A stretch of DNA of 64,000 nucleotides from Xiphophorus maculatus (lineage: Eukaryota > Chordata > Actinopteri > Cyprinodontiformes > Poeciliidae). The notes below the pieces were generated by a model. It was not told the DNA's origin, did not search any database, and saw only the letters and a program-made list of their open reading frames with translations. Shown here in pieces: positions 23,701 through 35,800 of the stretch; position 1 is the first letter of the stretch; each line of letters begins with the position of its first letter. The stretch lies in the NCBI RefSeq assembly GCF_002775205.1, contig NC_036447.1, forward strand, positions 7,180,501 to 7,244,500. The letters are read 5' to 3'. A program made the position numbers and the translations under genes.

Positions 23701-26700
23701 AACAAATCAGGTGGAAGTTACACTGGTCCAAAGGTCGTGTTGTCTGTCAGAGGTTTGTACTTCCACGTGATAAATACTAATTTACTAGCAACATCTTTGT
23801 GTGTTTTTTTTTGTTAAAAAATCTTATTTTCTCTCCACACAGATTCAAATCCAAATCTAACTGTCAAGAAGAAGAATTACTATAATTTAGAGTGTTCCAG
23901 TTCATGTGTTTTACCTGATGACTCTACATATGTGTGGTACAAAAATGGACAAAATATCCACATAGGGAAGTATTTCTCTAAGACTTGGGCGAGCAACACA
24001 GACAGCATATCCTGCGCTCTGAAAGGACATGAGGATTTCCCGTCTCCTTCATTCTGTGAGTTTATTCCAACATCTTTCTCTAACACAACTTCATTTCCTG
24101 TCACAGTCTCTGCTGAGATGTCAGACTTCTCTTTCATTTTCATGCTTAATTTGAGTTATGGAGAGTTACAGTTTGATGACTTTACTCATGTTTTACACCA
24201 ATGTTCAACTTATGGTAATAAATTTATGAAAATTGTCACAGTGTATGAAAAAATGTTTCTCTTTCAGGTATCAGGAACTATTACTGCGAACAAGTGACTT
24301 ACAGTCATGGAAGAATCTGTGCATTGAAAGGTTCTTCAGTGAGCTTTAATTCCAGTTACATTTCTTCATATTCTACCACATCGTTCTGGTTCAGTCCTGA
24401 ACGCAGCACAGAATGGAATGATATCTCACAACCTGAAGATCTTAAACTAGACTCTAAATATTTGGGTCGAGTGCGTGTCACTAACATAAAACAAAAGTCC
24501 ACCCTGACAATTAATAACTTAATGGAAAATGATTCAGCAGAGTATCGATTCATATTCAAAAAATACTCGTTAAGCTGGGGGAGTGATTTACACGGAACAA
24601 CTCTGACTGTCACAGGTACTGAAGATCCTACAGTTTATTAGCTCCTCATCCTGAGAGAACATGATTTATAACTGATGTAGTTCTTTATGTTATATTCCAG
24701 GTCTACAGGTGGAAGTGACAAGAATTTCAGCCAACCAGGATTCACCATATGCAGAACTGAAATGTCACAGCAGATGCACTCCAGCTGGTTATAATTACAG
24801 ATGGTTCAGGAACGGACAGGACATTCGTCATAACAAATCTACCTATATAGTGTTGATTAATACGACAGACAAAATCTCCTGTGCTTTATCATCGTTTAAG
24901 GAACTCAGAGCTCCTGAAGTGTGTGAGTTGACTAAAATACATAATAACTGAGTCATTTTAAGAATTTTAAATCATTATCACTTCTGATTTTAAAATTATT
25001 CAGCAATGAAAGCCGACAGGATTGTCACAAGATCACGACAAGACAGGAAGTTAATAAAAAGAAAGCACAGCTAGTAGCAACGGCCTCCAGTGTTTGGATG
25101 TGTAGTCAGAGCTCAGAGTGGTGGGATTGTGATGTGATGTTCTTCACTGACAGACTTAGTTCATCAGAACTGATTGATTGATTGATTGATCAGTTCATCA
25201 TTATACTTTTCAGCCATTGTTTACGTTCGGCCTGGATTTACCAACACTGACTTCTTCTAGTGCAGAACTATGACACGTCTCAGGTCAATGATGTAAAAGT
25301 CGGATAAAATACGACCTAACGCTCAGACTGATTTTTTGGGGGGTGAAAAGGTTGAAATTAGGCCGTTCTCAGATTGCCATAGAATTTGGGTCGCATTCGC
25401 TTGCTGTGTGTATCGCCTGATATGAAAGGAGTGGAATATAAATAAATTAGTGATTCAATAAAATGTAGGCTAATGTTGAGATGCTATGCTTTAATGGGCC
25501 AACATAATGTTTGTTCCTCTAAATATAATTTATTTTGGGATGTACGCCCAGTACCTCCTGCAAATTATGCTTCCACCCCTGGAATCAGTTGCAGATCTTG
25601 TACAAGCTGAAGCTCCACCTTCTGCAACCGCCCACGGCCGGGCTGTACCTCCCGGTCCAACAGTCCATATCAAAAAACGCTACTGGCTGGGACATTCTCA
25701 GACTCATAAGCTTCTGCTATTTTCCTGTAAAAGTAAAGATTATTATTTTGGCCACAGACATCAATTTTAGTTTCATCAGACTGCAGGACACGCCTCCAAA
25801 AGTTAAGATCTTTGTCCCCGAGTGCATTTAAAGACTGTGAACTGGCTTTTTAAGTTGCTTTTGGCATGACGGCGTTTTCCTATCTGAGTGGCCTTTCAGG
25901 CCAGGACTCGTTTCATTGTGGATAATAACAGATTTACCAGCTTCAGCCACCAGCTTTACGTTTGGTCTGGGATTGTCATACAGAACCCGTCTTCTTCCTG
26001 AACGATGTGATGGCTGGACATTCTCAGGATCTTTATAACTGAATTAAATTGTTTGGAGAGAAAGGATGATTTAGACATGTTGCCTTAACTACACTGAACT
26101 ACAGTTTCCCAATAGCACTCTTAGTATGCATGAACTTCTGAATTTGGACAAACTAATTAACAGTCTCCCAAAGCTGCAGACACAGGCCAAGATCAAATTC
26201 TACCATAATGTAACAGATTGTTATTTCCTTATTTCTTCCAGATGCTCCAGTTTCAACCTCTGTGTCAGCCGATTTCACTGATGACATAGTTGAAGGCAAC
26301 CAAGTGTTTCTAAAGTGTAGCAGTAATGCTAATCCGCCTGCTAACTACACTTGGTACAAGAAGACTCAATCGTCAACTGTTCAACTTCACGGAAAAGATT
26401 CAGAGGTTTACCTGCATGAAATCCAGACGTCTGACTCTGGGAAATATTTCTGTGTAGCCAACAACCAGTTGGGGGAAAGCATATCTGAGTACCTTAATAT
26501 TGATGTGAAATGTAAGTAAAGTAGCTAGTTTGACAAATATTTTGTCAAGATTGTGAATTAATTTAACCCAGAGAAAATGTGTTGCTCTCTCAACCATGCC
26601 CTTCTGATTTATTCAAGTTGTACACATCCTTTCCAGGTTGTTGTTCAAATACCGTCTATGTTTTGGCAGAACTTATGGAAGCTAATATTCAACAAGATCA

Positions 26701-29700
26701 TAACGCACTATAACTGGCACAATATGCTCTAAAACAGGGTTTTACAAAGTGTGGGGTGTGTCCCCGCTGGGGGGCGCCAGAACTCAAAGTAACTGCAAAC
26801 ATTTAGCCAACTTCTCCAAGCCTATAAACCGTTCATTCATCCAGCCACCGGGGGCGCTGTTATACTGATGCTGTCTGTGTATGTCTTAACTTTTACTTCT
26901 CTAAACCCTATTGAAAATTTTATATGGCGTTACCAAAATTCAGCGGTGAGTTTCTTGACATTCAATTTTTTGGATCCTTTTGTTGCTAATTTTACTGCTA
27001 GTATCAGGCTTTAGGCCCCATTTTATCCGGAGTTATTTTTTTATTAGTCTGTGTATAAAACTAGCTAAGATTCTGAAATAGGACTGCTGATTATTTTCAG
27101 CTAATGTTTTAAGAATCCTTAACCATTTGGCTAAACTGCCCATTTATTTATTTTTATGGTGTTTTGAGATCTTTTGAAAGGCCAATGCCTGAGGATGATT
27201 GTTTCTGTGATTGGTATAATTTTGTCTGTATGTAATTATGTGGTTATTTGTTTATACCTTCAATACTTTTTGCATTTTAAATGAAATTATTGCGTTGCCT
27301 GTTCATTCGCCACAAGCTTCAATAACGAATATAATGCACAGCATCAGTGAACATGAAGAAAAGGAAACAGTTGTTGATTTTTTTTAGCTCTCCTAAACTT
27401 TGAAAACTCTTGTTCTAGAAACCTAGAACAACAGTGAAGGCAAATCTCTTGACACATTGTTCAAAGTTTCTTCTTTTCATTTTTCTTAGATGCTCCAAAA
27501 CGTGCAGATGTTTCCCTGAGTCACGTAGAGATAGTGGAGGGTGATTCAGTACATCTGACCTGCAGCAGTGATGGAAACCCAACACCTTCCTACAGTTGGT
27601 ACAAAGACAACCAAGAGATGCTTCAAGGACAAGGAGGCATGTATCAGTTCACTTCTGTCACGTCTGAGGACAGCGGGACGTATTGCTGCGAGGTTGGGAA
27701 CATATATGGACGGATGAACTCTTCATCTGTTCTTATAAATGTGGAGTGTAAGTACACAATTAGTTCTGTCTGAATATTTGTCAAAACCTTCACAGAAGAG
27801 CCAAACTTGTACGATGGATGGTTATACCAAACCCCAAACAACCAGCAGCATTTTAAAGGTGACCTATAATCCTTCCTTGTACAGGTTAGGATAGATTTAC
27901 AGATTGTACAAAACATATTCATTACATTTTTTGCACAAAATCCTTCTTAGATAATGAGATCTTAGTTCTGCCTATTTTGAGCTCCCTTCACAATGAGCTG
28001 TTTTAGAGGCTCTTGTCATTTTAAATCCAAATAAGCTGCTGGTGGCCACGCCCCCCAACTCAGCGTTTACATTCGTATGTGAAAATGACTAAAAGCATAA
28101 GTAGAGCCTCCTGCACAACCAAAAGGAATGCAGCATACCATTGTTGAATGGTATGTCAACAACAGAGAACTTTTCTTTTCCAGCAGCCATTGTACAGTGC
28201 ATACAGCAAAACTCCCCCCAAAAAACAAAAAAAGAAACAGTTGAAGAAACATGCTGGAGCTCAGCTTGGGTTGCTAGCTAACAGGTGTGGTTGCTAGGTA
28301 ATGTCACAGTGCCCATTGATTGTGACACAAAAAACAATAATTTATTGTCAAAACCTACTGGGTGTGTTTTTTTTAAGAGTTTGGGTTGCTTTTAGAAGCA
28401 GTTGAAACCCAAATAGATATACGAAAATAGATGCAAAAAGTGAATTTTGTATAATAAATCCCCTTTAAATTTGATCTTTAGATAATTATTTATATGCAGC
28501 CTTGTCACAAAGATCCAACTATTATACTAAATTGCATCTAACATGCAATGAAGTACTCCAAATTTGAAAATATGAATGGTATGCTTGTAGATTTTTGCTT
28601 ACATTTTTGCACAAATAGACAAACTGAGTTACACATGCGTAACCGCTCTTCTTAAATATCATTTTTAAGCAAGTCTGCTGGGAGACGTTGTCTAAACATG
28701 ACATGTTTTCTTGATCATTCTCCATCAGATCCTCCAAGGCTTCCCTCTGTGTCTGTGAATCCTCCCGGTGACGTAGCAGCAGGTAGTTCAGTGAATCTGT
28801 CCTGCACCAGTGTCGCTAACCCTGCAGCTACGTACACCTGGTACAAAGAGCATTCAACTTCCCCAGCAGCAGATGGACAGACGTTTACCATTGTGGACAT
28901 CAGAGGTGAACATGGTGGAAATTATTACTGTCAAGCCAGAAATAGCAGGGGGAACCATAACTCCACCGTACATCTGATTGTGGTTTCAAGTAAGCTATTG
29001 TCATTTTTAAAAATAAATATATTATCCCTTTCAGGTATTAGCTTTGTGTTTTTTCCTAAAACTTTTTTGATTTTCTTAAGACATAAAAAAGGTAAGAATT
29101 TATTTTTTTAGGTGATCAATTGTAATTTTCTCCAAATATAAAGTTGTTGTTTGAAAAATACATCAGTAGTATTGTTCTTTAGGGGTTATCTGATGTCACA
29201 ATATTTTTTTTACCTGCAAGAGTCGTCTACAGTAGAAGGAGGGACAGTGTGGGTTGGCATGTTTTTTTGTCAGTCGGCCATATTGGATTTAACAAAAATA
29301 ATTTCTTGCATTTGCAGCTGATGGCCAGTAGTTGATAGTGTATTTTATGATGCATTAGTGTTCACTTCAGTGGTCTGTGTGCGTAGTTTCTTATATTCTT
29401 TATTGCTATTTATTGCAATGTGGCTGTCAAGGTTGTAAAAATAATCAATATTTTTTACATAATTAACACTAAAAATAACTTCTTTAAAGATGCTCATGTG
29501 CATCTACATCATGGTGTCAAGCCTGTTTTCATTTTGGGTCGTATCGACATCACGAATATCCTAAAAAGGATCGGTTGTGGCAGAATGCCTTGGTAAAACA
29601 TTAACAAACTGTTAAAATACTAATAAATAGCAATTTCTACATTCAATTAGTATATATAATATTGAAAATCTTTTCTTAATTTGTCAGTATAGAGAAGAAA

Positions 29701-30858
29701 CTGCTTTGATTTGAGAGGCTTGTCTCTACTTGTATAGAGATTGTATTCATTCTGGTTCATGTTTGCCATTTGCTTTATTGTATTAGTTGGCGTCCTTCCT
29801 GTGTTTAAATTACCCTTTCTGCTACTTGTCCTTTATCATATTCATACTGTTAGTTGGCAGGAAGTTTGTGCTTTTTGTGTTACCTGCAAAAACAGGAAGG
29901 TCTAATAATTGCTTTGTTCATTTATTGTATGATTTCTAACTTTAAACTCCCTTTATTGGGTTTTAAAAACAAGACTGAATTAATTTCTTTAGCTGCCTGG
30001 CTCTGTGACTATTTAAGGTATTCAGTAAATGTTTTTTTCTTCTTGTTTTTGTTCCCTTATTTCAGGTTCTGCTTCATCTGCTGTTGCTGGGTTAATCACG
30101 ATTCTACTCCTGATTGGTTTATTTTTGTCTGCCTTCATCATTTTTAGGTGATTTAAATACTTTACTGCTGTTTTTATACTCTATGTGGAATGTTATGTCA
30201 TTCATTCTTTTCCTTATTTTTTTCTTGACTGTTTTATATTTGTAGAAAAAAGAAGGTTGTACGGCAAATTCACCAGAGCAGAGAGGGAGCAGAAGATAAC
30301 GAGACAAAGAGATTGGGTGTTAGTCTTCCTTCATCTAAACACTTTGAACTGTGTTTTCCTCTCGTCTAATGGGAGAATGTGATTCTGCAGGGCAGTTTAG
30401 GAGGCTGGAGTTAAGTTTCTCTTCTGAATCCAGCATTTGCTCTTTTGCAGAACTTGGGCCGACATATGGGGAGTTCATCAACTGCAGGACTTGGAAATTC
30501 AGTAGATCAAGGCGACGTTTGCTATGCCAGCGTACTTTTCTCTAAAAATCAAGAGGAATCTCTTTACTCCAACTTTGTGCCAGCTGAACCCAAAACATCT
30601 CAAAACGAGGAAAAGGAGGAAGACGTGGAGTATTCAGCGATCATGATCAAGAACACACCTTTGTAAGTTCAGAACATTATTTCCTTTATATGTTCTTACA
30701 CTTAATCCAGTTAAAGTAAGTAAAGATTTTAAGCTTTTAATGATAATATCTGATACTTACAAAGTGTGTTTTTATCTCTTTGCAGTAAGAAAAGTTATGA
30801 TGCTTCAGAGGAATCATCTGCACTGTACAGCACAGTCTGCAAAGTCAACAGATTATAA
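20773..30858 (+). CDS. CD22-like / Siglec-type inhibitory receptor (Ig superfamily)
   Basis: Coding exons: 20773-20824, 23408-23752, 23843-24055, 24268-24615, 24701-24922, 26242-26511, 27490-27747, 28729-28989, 30066-30147, 30246-30318, 30451-30662, 30786-30858; 802 aa, all phases agree. Layout: signal peptide (1-17), V-set D1 (18-132), short C2-like D2 (133-203), V-like D3 (204-319), short C2-like D4 (320-393), C2 domains D5-D7 (394-656) with typical W-Y-K and Y-x-C, membrane helix (about 660-682), then tail. D1 keeps a Siglec-like Arg in YKFRF and an extra Cys on the E-strand side. The tail has ITIM matches at Y733 (VCYASV) and Y769 (VEYSAI), a near-match at Y793 (ALYSTV) and a YSN Grb2-type site at Y747. 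CD22 family members dampen B-cell receptor signalling through SHP phosphatases. The exact orthologue is uncertain because teleosts carry expanded sets of such genes. The donor at 30318/30319 was chosen by phase. Confidence 0.9.
21590..22738 (+). mobile_element. LINE ORF2 C-terminal relic, interrupted by a MITE
   Basis: In intron 1 of the CD22-like gene, the frame 21601-21790 reads a CxxC...H pattern (CAFCKEIE, then HMF) typical of the end of L1/Tx1-type reverse transcriptase ORFs. After an insertion (22088-22445), a second frame to about 22734 continues with ILHFLFGLTKYYIYSSRRNK and a VKIKVKAKF motif, the usual tail of such ORFs. The reading is broken, so it is not functional. The family placement (Tx1-like) is tentative. 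Confidence 0.5.
22088..22447. mobile_element. Tc1/mariner-type MITE (TACAGCTCTGGAAAA ends)
   Basis: The left end reads ATACAGCTCTGGAAAAAATG and the right end reads AATGTTTTCCAGTGCTGTAT, inverted repeats of each other. The termini with GAAGAGTCCGC and GTGTCTCTTAA just inside match a very common fish MITE type. It splits the LINE relic, so it inserted later. Confidence 0.7.
25500..26110 (-). pseudogene. Tc1-family transposase relic
   Basis: Read on the minus strand, pieces of a Tc1-type transposase are visible. From about 25960 leftwards there is a phrase like LVAEAG..SVIIHNETS, then a SDRKT segment, and near 25770-25790 the hallmark W-R-R-V-L-Q-SDETKI, holding the acid of the DDE core. Several stops and frame changes separate the parts. 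It lies in the intron between exons 5 and 6 of the CD22-like gene and is inactive. Confidence 0.6.
26738..27420. mobile_element. hAT-like element with AAAGTGTGGGG terminus
   Basis: The left end reads TTTTACAAAGTGTGGGGTGT followed by GTCCCCGCTGGGGGGCGCC, the well-known start of a class of hAT-derived repeats. The right end near 27395-27415 (CTTTGAAAACTCTTGTTCTA) is a plausible inverse. It lies in the intron before D6 of the CD22-like gene. The boundaries are approximate. Confidence 0.45.
27853..28470. mobile_element. non-autonomous element with TTTAAAGG(T/G)GACCTATAAT ends
   Basis: The left end TTTTAAAGGTGACCTATAAT and the right end ATAATAAATCCCCTTTAAAT are inverted repeats. The interior has no frame. 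This is a common fish MITE layout. It lies in the intron before D7 of the CD22-like gene. Confidence 0.65.
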
Positions 30859-31245
30859 ACAACAGCAATTCTTGTTGAATACTTTTAAAAAAATATATAA
30901 TACTTTATGCATTGATCAGAAAGCAAACATGAAAGTAGTTCATTCAAAAACACACGGGATGGGATGGCTGCATTAACAATGTGCTAATGAATCTTTTATG
31001 CATTAAAATATGTGCGATATTTCATATTTTACTGATCTAATACAAAGTAAATACAGGCCTTGTATTTCCGATGCCAATATTTATACCAATACTTATTACT
31101 GAAGTATGTTATATATCATATATCATCAAACTTCTGACTTTTAGGTGTCTTTGTGGTTTTTCCTTTGAATTATTTTTGTTAAAACCTTGGAGTTTATAGG
31201 TGTACATTTTATCTAAATACTTTAATAGCATATTTAGATGATAAA

Positions 31246-31260
31246 CAGAAATAAAATAAA
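31246..31260 (+). terminator. candidate polyadenylation signal of the CD22-like gene
   Basis: The first AATAAA after the stop codon occurs in GAAATAAAATAAAAATAAAA near 31247, giving a 3' UTR of about 0.4 kb. A-rich sequence makes this uncertain. Confidence 0.4.
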
Positions 31261-32440
31261 AATAAAACTAATTTATGTCCATTTCAGTAAACTAAAGGAA
31301 CACAAAAAAAATCATCATTTAAGGGTAAATCAAAGCGAAATATTTTCTTAGATGTTAGAAATGGAGAAACTATAATACAAAAATAACATTTCATGAGTGA
31401 ATATGAAACTAAAGTACTGATCTTGTCATGTTAGCATCCATCCAAATGAACAGTTGTCAATTTAAACAGAGCTAAAATGCACAATATCAATTATGATAGA
31501 AATATATACAAAACATGGCACAATTACACATAAAACCCTGTGTATAATTACATTTGTCTAAAATAAATGTTAAAGTATAATACTTGTAAAGAAAAAGCAG
31601 AGCTTATCCTTTCCTTTATGAGAAACACAAAGGACCGTTCACTTCCTGTTTCATAAAAAAAACATGTTAAAATTGATTATATGCAAAGATGTGTGGATTG
31701 TATGGTTGTTTTATGCATTTGTTGTTCCATAGTGTAATTTTGTGGTTGTTATCCTTGTATTTATTATTTGCTTTAACATCAACCTGCCAATGGGACTAGA
31801 GATGGAAATTAGCCACTTGGCTATATGTCATTGTTCACTAATATGTATTGTCCCATTTAAAAATAAACTTGAACTTAAATTAACTGAGTTGATTACGTGT
31901 GACTACCTAAGTCACTATTTCTGTTGAAACGCAACACAATACAAGAATAATATGTATATCTTTACTTTATTATTATTTTTATATGTACACGTTACCTGAT
32001 TGGGTTTAAAGATAATATGGATGATTGATTGTTTGTTTAGTTGCTTATGGTATAGTAAATTGACTTTTTCAGAGAAGGGGAAGACATACAAGACTTTTTT
32101 CATTCAAAACCTTTGTGTCAATGTGTGACATGTTCATTTTGAACTATAAATGACTGAAATAAAACAAATAAATAGATAATGAATTTCCTGAACTACACTG
32201 ATTATTACTAGCTTCACTCTTCTTGGCTGATACTTTAAAGTGACTTGTTTTTTTTCTTTTTTTATTGACCTATCAAATAAACGTATTTTTATTACGTAAT
32301 TATTGTCCCTAAATCTTTAATTTACCATGACAACTACATGTTTGTTTAGAACTTTGGGGGTCACACAAAATCTCAATGAAACTGGCTATAAGATACATTT
32401 TCTCTAAGATATACAGAACTAATCTTGAAAATAAGTTGTG
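31261..32440. other. AT-rich intergenic stretch between the CD22-like gene and ltv1
   Basis: I see no exon, repeat terminus or RNA gene. Further AATAAA words near 31860 and 32158 could be alternative ends of the upstream transcript. Confidence 0.5.
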
Positions 32441-32589
32441 GCGAACAAAGAAAGAAAGAAGCAGTCCTTACTTTATATCAGCTGGTGGCGATAACGCTCA
32501 AATACGTCGCTTGCTAGCAGCCACTAAGTAGAGGAAGAACAGGAAGCAGCGTGGTGAAGATGGGTCCAGATTGGATCAGCTGGAGTGAA

Positions 32590-32835
32590 GGGCCCGCCTT
32601 CTGGAACACTCTGCACCAATCAGCGCCAAGAATGACCGCAACGTCCCGCCCACTTCCTCCGTGTGTCTGCTCTAATGTAACACGAGTTATGAGGTTTCAG
32701 CGTTGATAAATCCTTACCGTAGCTTCTATATTTTGAGAATTACATTGTTTAAAGGGTGTTTTACGGGTGTTTGGGAGCTTTTGGCATTGCTAACTTTGAT
32801 CCGCGGAAGAAAATCGTGACAGTGTTAGGAACAAA
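32590..32835 (+). promoter_or_regulatory. ltv1 promoter region
   Basis: GC-richer DNA upstream of the ltv1 ATG carries CCAAT (32616-32620), a GC box CCCGCCC (32645-32651) directly followed by an ETS-type ACTTCCTCC, and no TATA box. This fits a housekeeping promoter. The start of transcription is not determined. Confidence 0.55.
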
Positions 32836-35800
32836 ATGGTAAGAGGACATTTCCAGACTAAGCTAATAGCATTAGCTAACAACAACTACTCGGATTATAG
32901 TTGTAATAACTGGAAATATCCAATTTACTATATATTTAGTGTAATGATGTTTTATAATTAAATCTCAAAACTGTTGCTACTTTTGCGTAAAGGAAAGAAA
33001 TCTGCTGTTTGATTGCTGTTTCTTTGCGCTTTCCATTTATTGTTTACTTTAAAATATTGAATAGGCCTGATGTGACATTATGGAAATTGGGGATTTCATG
33101 TCCTATTATTCTATAATAATTATGAATGGTGTCTCTTTTTGGACTTCTTTTAATTTTTTAATGTTTTTTTGCAACAAAATGTGATTCTTGTTTATTTTTT
33201 AAGCATCTCATTTTAAAAGCTCTGATTTTGGAAAATTTGATGTCTGAATGGCTCGGGAAAGAAGATTGTTCATGTTCCTTTGTTTTTTATGCATTTTATT
33301 TATCCAGCCTCATCGAAAGAAGAAATCATTTATTGAAAAGAAGAAAGCGGTGACCTTTCACCTCGTCCACAGAAGTCAGAGGGACCCTCTGGCTGCAGAT
33401 GAGAAAGCGCCACAGCATGTCCTCCTGCCTGCTGCAAAGGTAAACATTCACAGCCCTGACTCTGGTTCTGGTTCCGGTTCTTTTATGGAGTTCCCAATGG
33501 AACTCATTGAACTTTTCCGATCATAATACAATTTAAGCACTTTGACAGTAGAGTTACACCCACACAGTCGTACTCTGATGGGTAAAGTGTTTGGTAACTT
33601 GGGTCTCTTGTCCAAGTCCACATCAATACACTGCAAAAACACAAAATCTTACCAAGTATTTTTTTTTCTAGTTTCTACACTTGAAATAAGACAACACTAA
33701 CTTACAAGTAACTTTTCAGCAAGATATAGGACATTGTTTTAAATAAGTAATTCCTTAATATTGATATTTTTTTAAAACTACTAGTTCCTCTGGCAGATTA
33801 TTTCACTTATAGTTTATTTTATCCATGTTATAAATGATGTTTATTAGAAGCAACATAGAACTTTGCAGCAGAATTGCTAACAACTTGTTCTCAATGTATA
33901 GGAATATTTGTCAGTAGTATAAATTGATATTTGAACTCCTTATGCAAAACCAGCAACAAACTGACTTAAATACAAGGTTATTGTCTCTTTACTGAAACTC
34001 CATATTGCTGAAAAACAACTTTGTTTCTTCAACACTATGTTCCTTACAAAACCACCAGTACCCAAAGTTAAGACATGCTTTCTTTTCACAATAAAAGCAT
34101 ATAAGCAGAAATGTTCAGCTGTACTGTTTGTTAAACGTAGCAGTTAGATTTTCACAGCTGATTCTGGAAATGCTGAAGTGACACCCTGGCTGTGTTTCCC
34201 AGGCGGATGCAGAAAAGAGGCGTGAAGAGCAGAGAGACTTTGGTGTTTTCTTCGATGATGATTACAACTACCTGCAGCACCTGAAGGAGGCGTCTGGGCC
34301 CTCGGAGCTGGTAGCCGCCGGACCCTCACACTTCAACAGAGGGGCCTCTGATTTCAGAGATGAAGAGAAGGAAAACGAGGTGGAAACTGTGAGCAAGGAC
34401 ATTCCTGTGAGTTTGTGTTTTAATTTTTGTCTGTCACACCTGGAGTTATTTCTTGTCAAGATAAACCGATCACAAATTTTTCAACAGATTTTCAACCCTC
34501 AAGCTTTTTCTTAAAGCTTTGATACTTTAAAGCTTTAAGTATCAAAGCTTAAAGATTTCACTTTAATGAAAACTCAAATGGATTAAACCTGGGAACTCTG
34601 CTGTACCATTCAGTGGTTCTGCTGTGTGTTGAAATTCTTCTCTCAAAGCCTGAAAAATCACTGAGATTTCAAGACATGTAGTGAAAATAAATGTCCTATT
34701 TAGAGAGCTTCTCTGATTCCATTATTTAACACCAGTCTTTTCCACTCAGAAACACCAAAGTGATGTTCTGTCTGTTAGGTTTGATGTGTTTACTGACCAG
34801 GAAAAGATTGGAATTCTGACTTTCTAACTGGCCAGGTATCTCGCTGCATCTCTAGACCAGTTTATTATTACAAAATAGGAATGGTTAAAACACCAGGTGG
34901 TAAATTAACCATGTGGGATTTAAAGTTTTTTTTCTAGGCAACAAAAAACCCAGCTAAAATAAATGTTGTATGTTTACATCCTATTTTTAAAGGATATTGA
35001 TCCTTTAAAGATTTACATTTTAAAGAAGTAAATGTCGTCATTGTATGAAAATATGCAATGAGGAAAATTCTTTTGCGAAAAATATTAGTAAAGTATGTAG
35101 TTTAACTAGAAATTATTTGTTGTGTCTTGTTGTTTTTTCTTTGACGTTGCTTGTGCTTGGTCTAATATTGCTGCTTCTGGTAAAGTTGCGTGGATTTTAT
35201 GTTTTTTTGTTTAAACAAATAAACAATAAATCAAGAAATAACCAAACTAGTCTGATCCCTGTTTGGTTTGACGAACAGGAAGCTACGATCCACCTGCCGT
35301 CTTCGGTGTTCGCCTCGGAGTTTGAGGAAGATGTGGGACTTCTGAACAAAGCCGCCCCTGTTTCTGGTAATTCACTCAAAATAGACCAGATAATTCTCTT
35401 AAATATTGTTAAACAAACATGTTCTTTGTTTCTGTGGAAAAAATAAATGTGCTCTCTAGATTCTAGTTCTGTTATTTTGAGTGTTTTCTTACATAAACCT
35501 AATTGTTTTCACTGTGTGCTGTGTTTTCGTCCAGGACCCCGCCTGGACATGGATCCAGATATTGTAGCTGCTTTAGACGAAGACTTTGACTACGACGACC
35601 CCGACAACATGCTGGAGGATGACTTCATCCTGAAAGCAAACCGCACAGAAGGAGCTGTGCATGCAGAGTAAGACAGAAAATATAAAAAACAAACGAGAAA
35701 TCTGCAGAAATAGGTACCTGATTCTAGAATATTCAAAATGTGTGGAAGCCCTGGAAAAGATGTGGCTTTGGTTATTCAGTCATGTTAGGTTTTTAGTATA

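Noticed and set aside
29854-30147. 97-codon plus frame rich in Phe, Leu and Cys
   Set aside because: It is intron sequence plus the membrane exon of the CD22-like gene in another frame; the true exon is 30066-30147.
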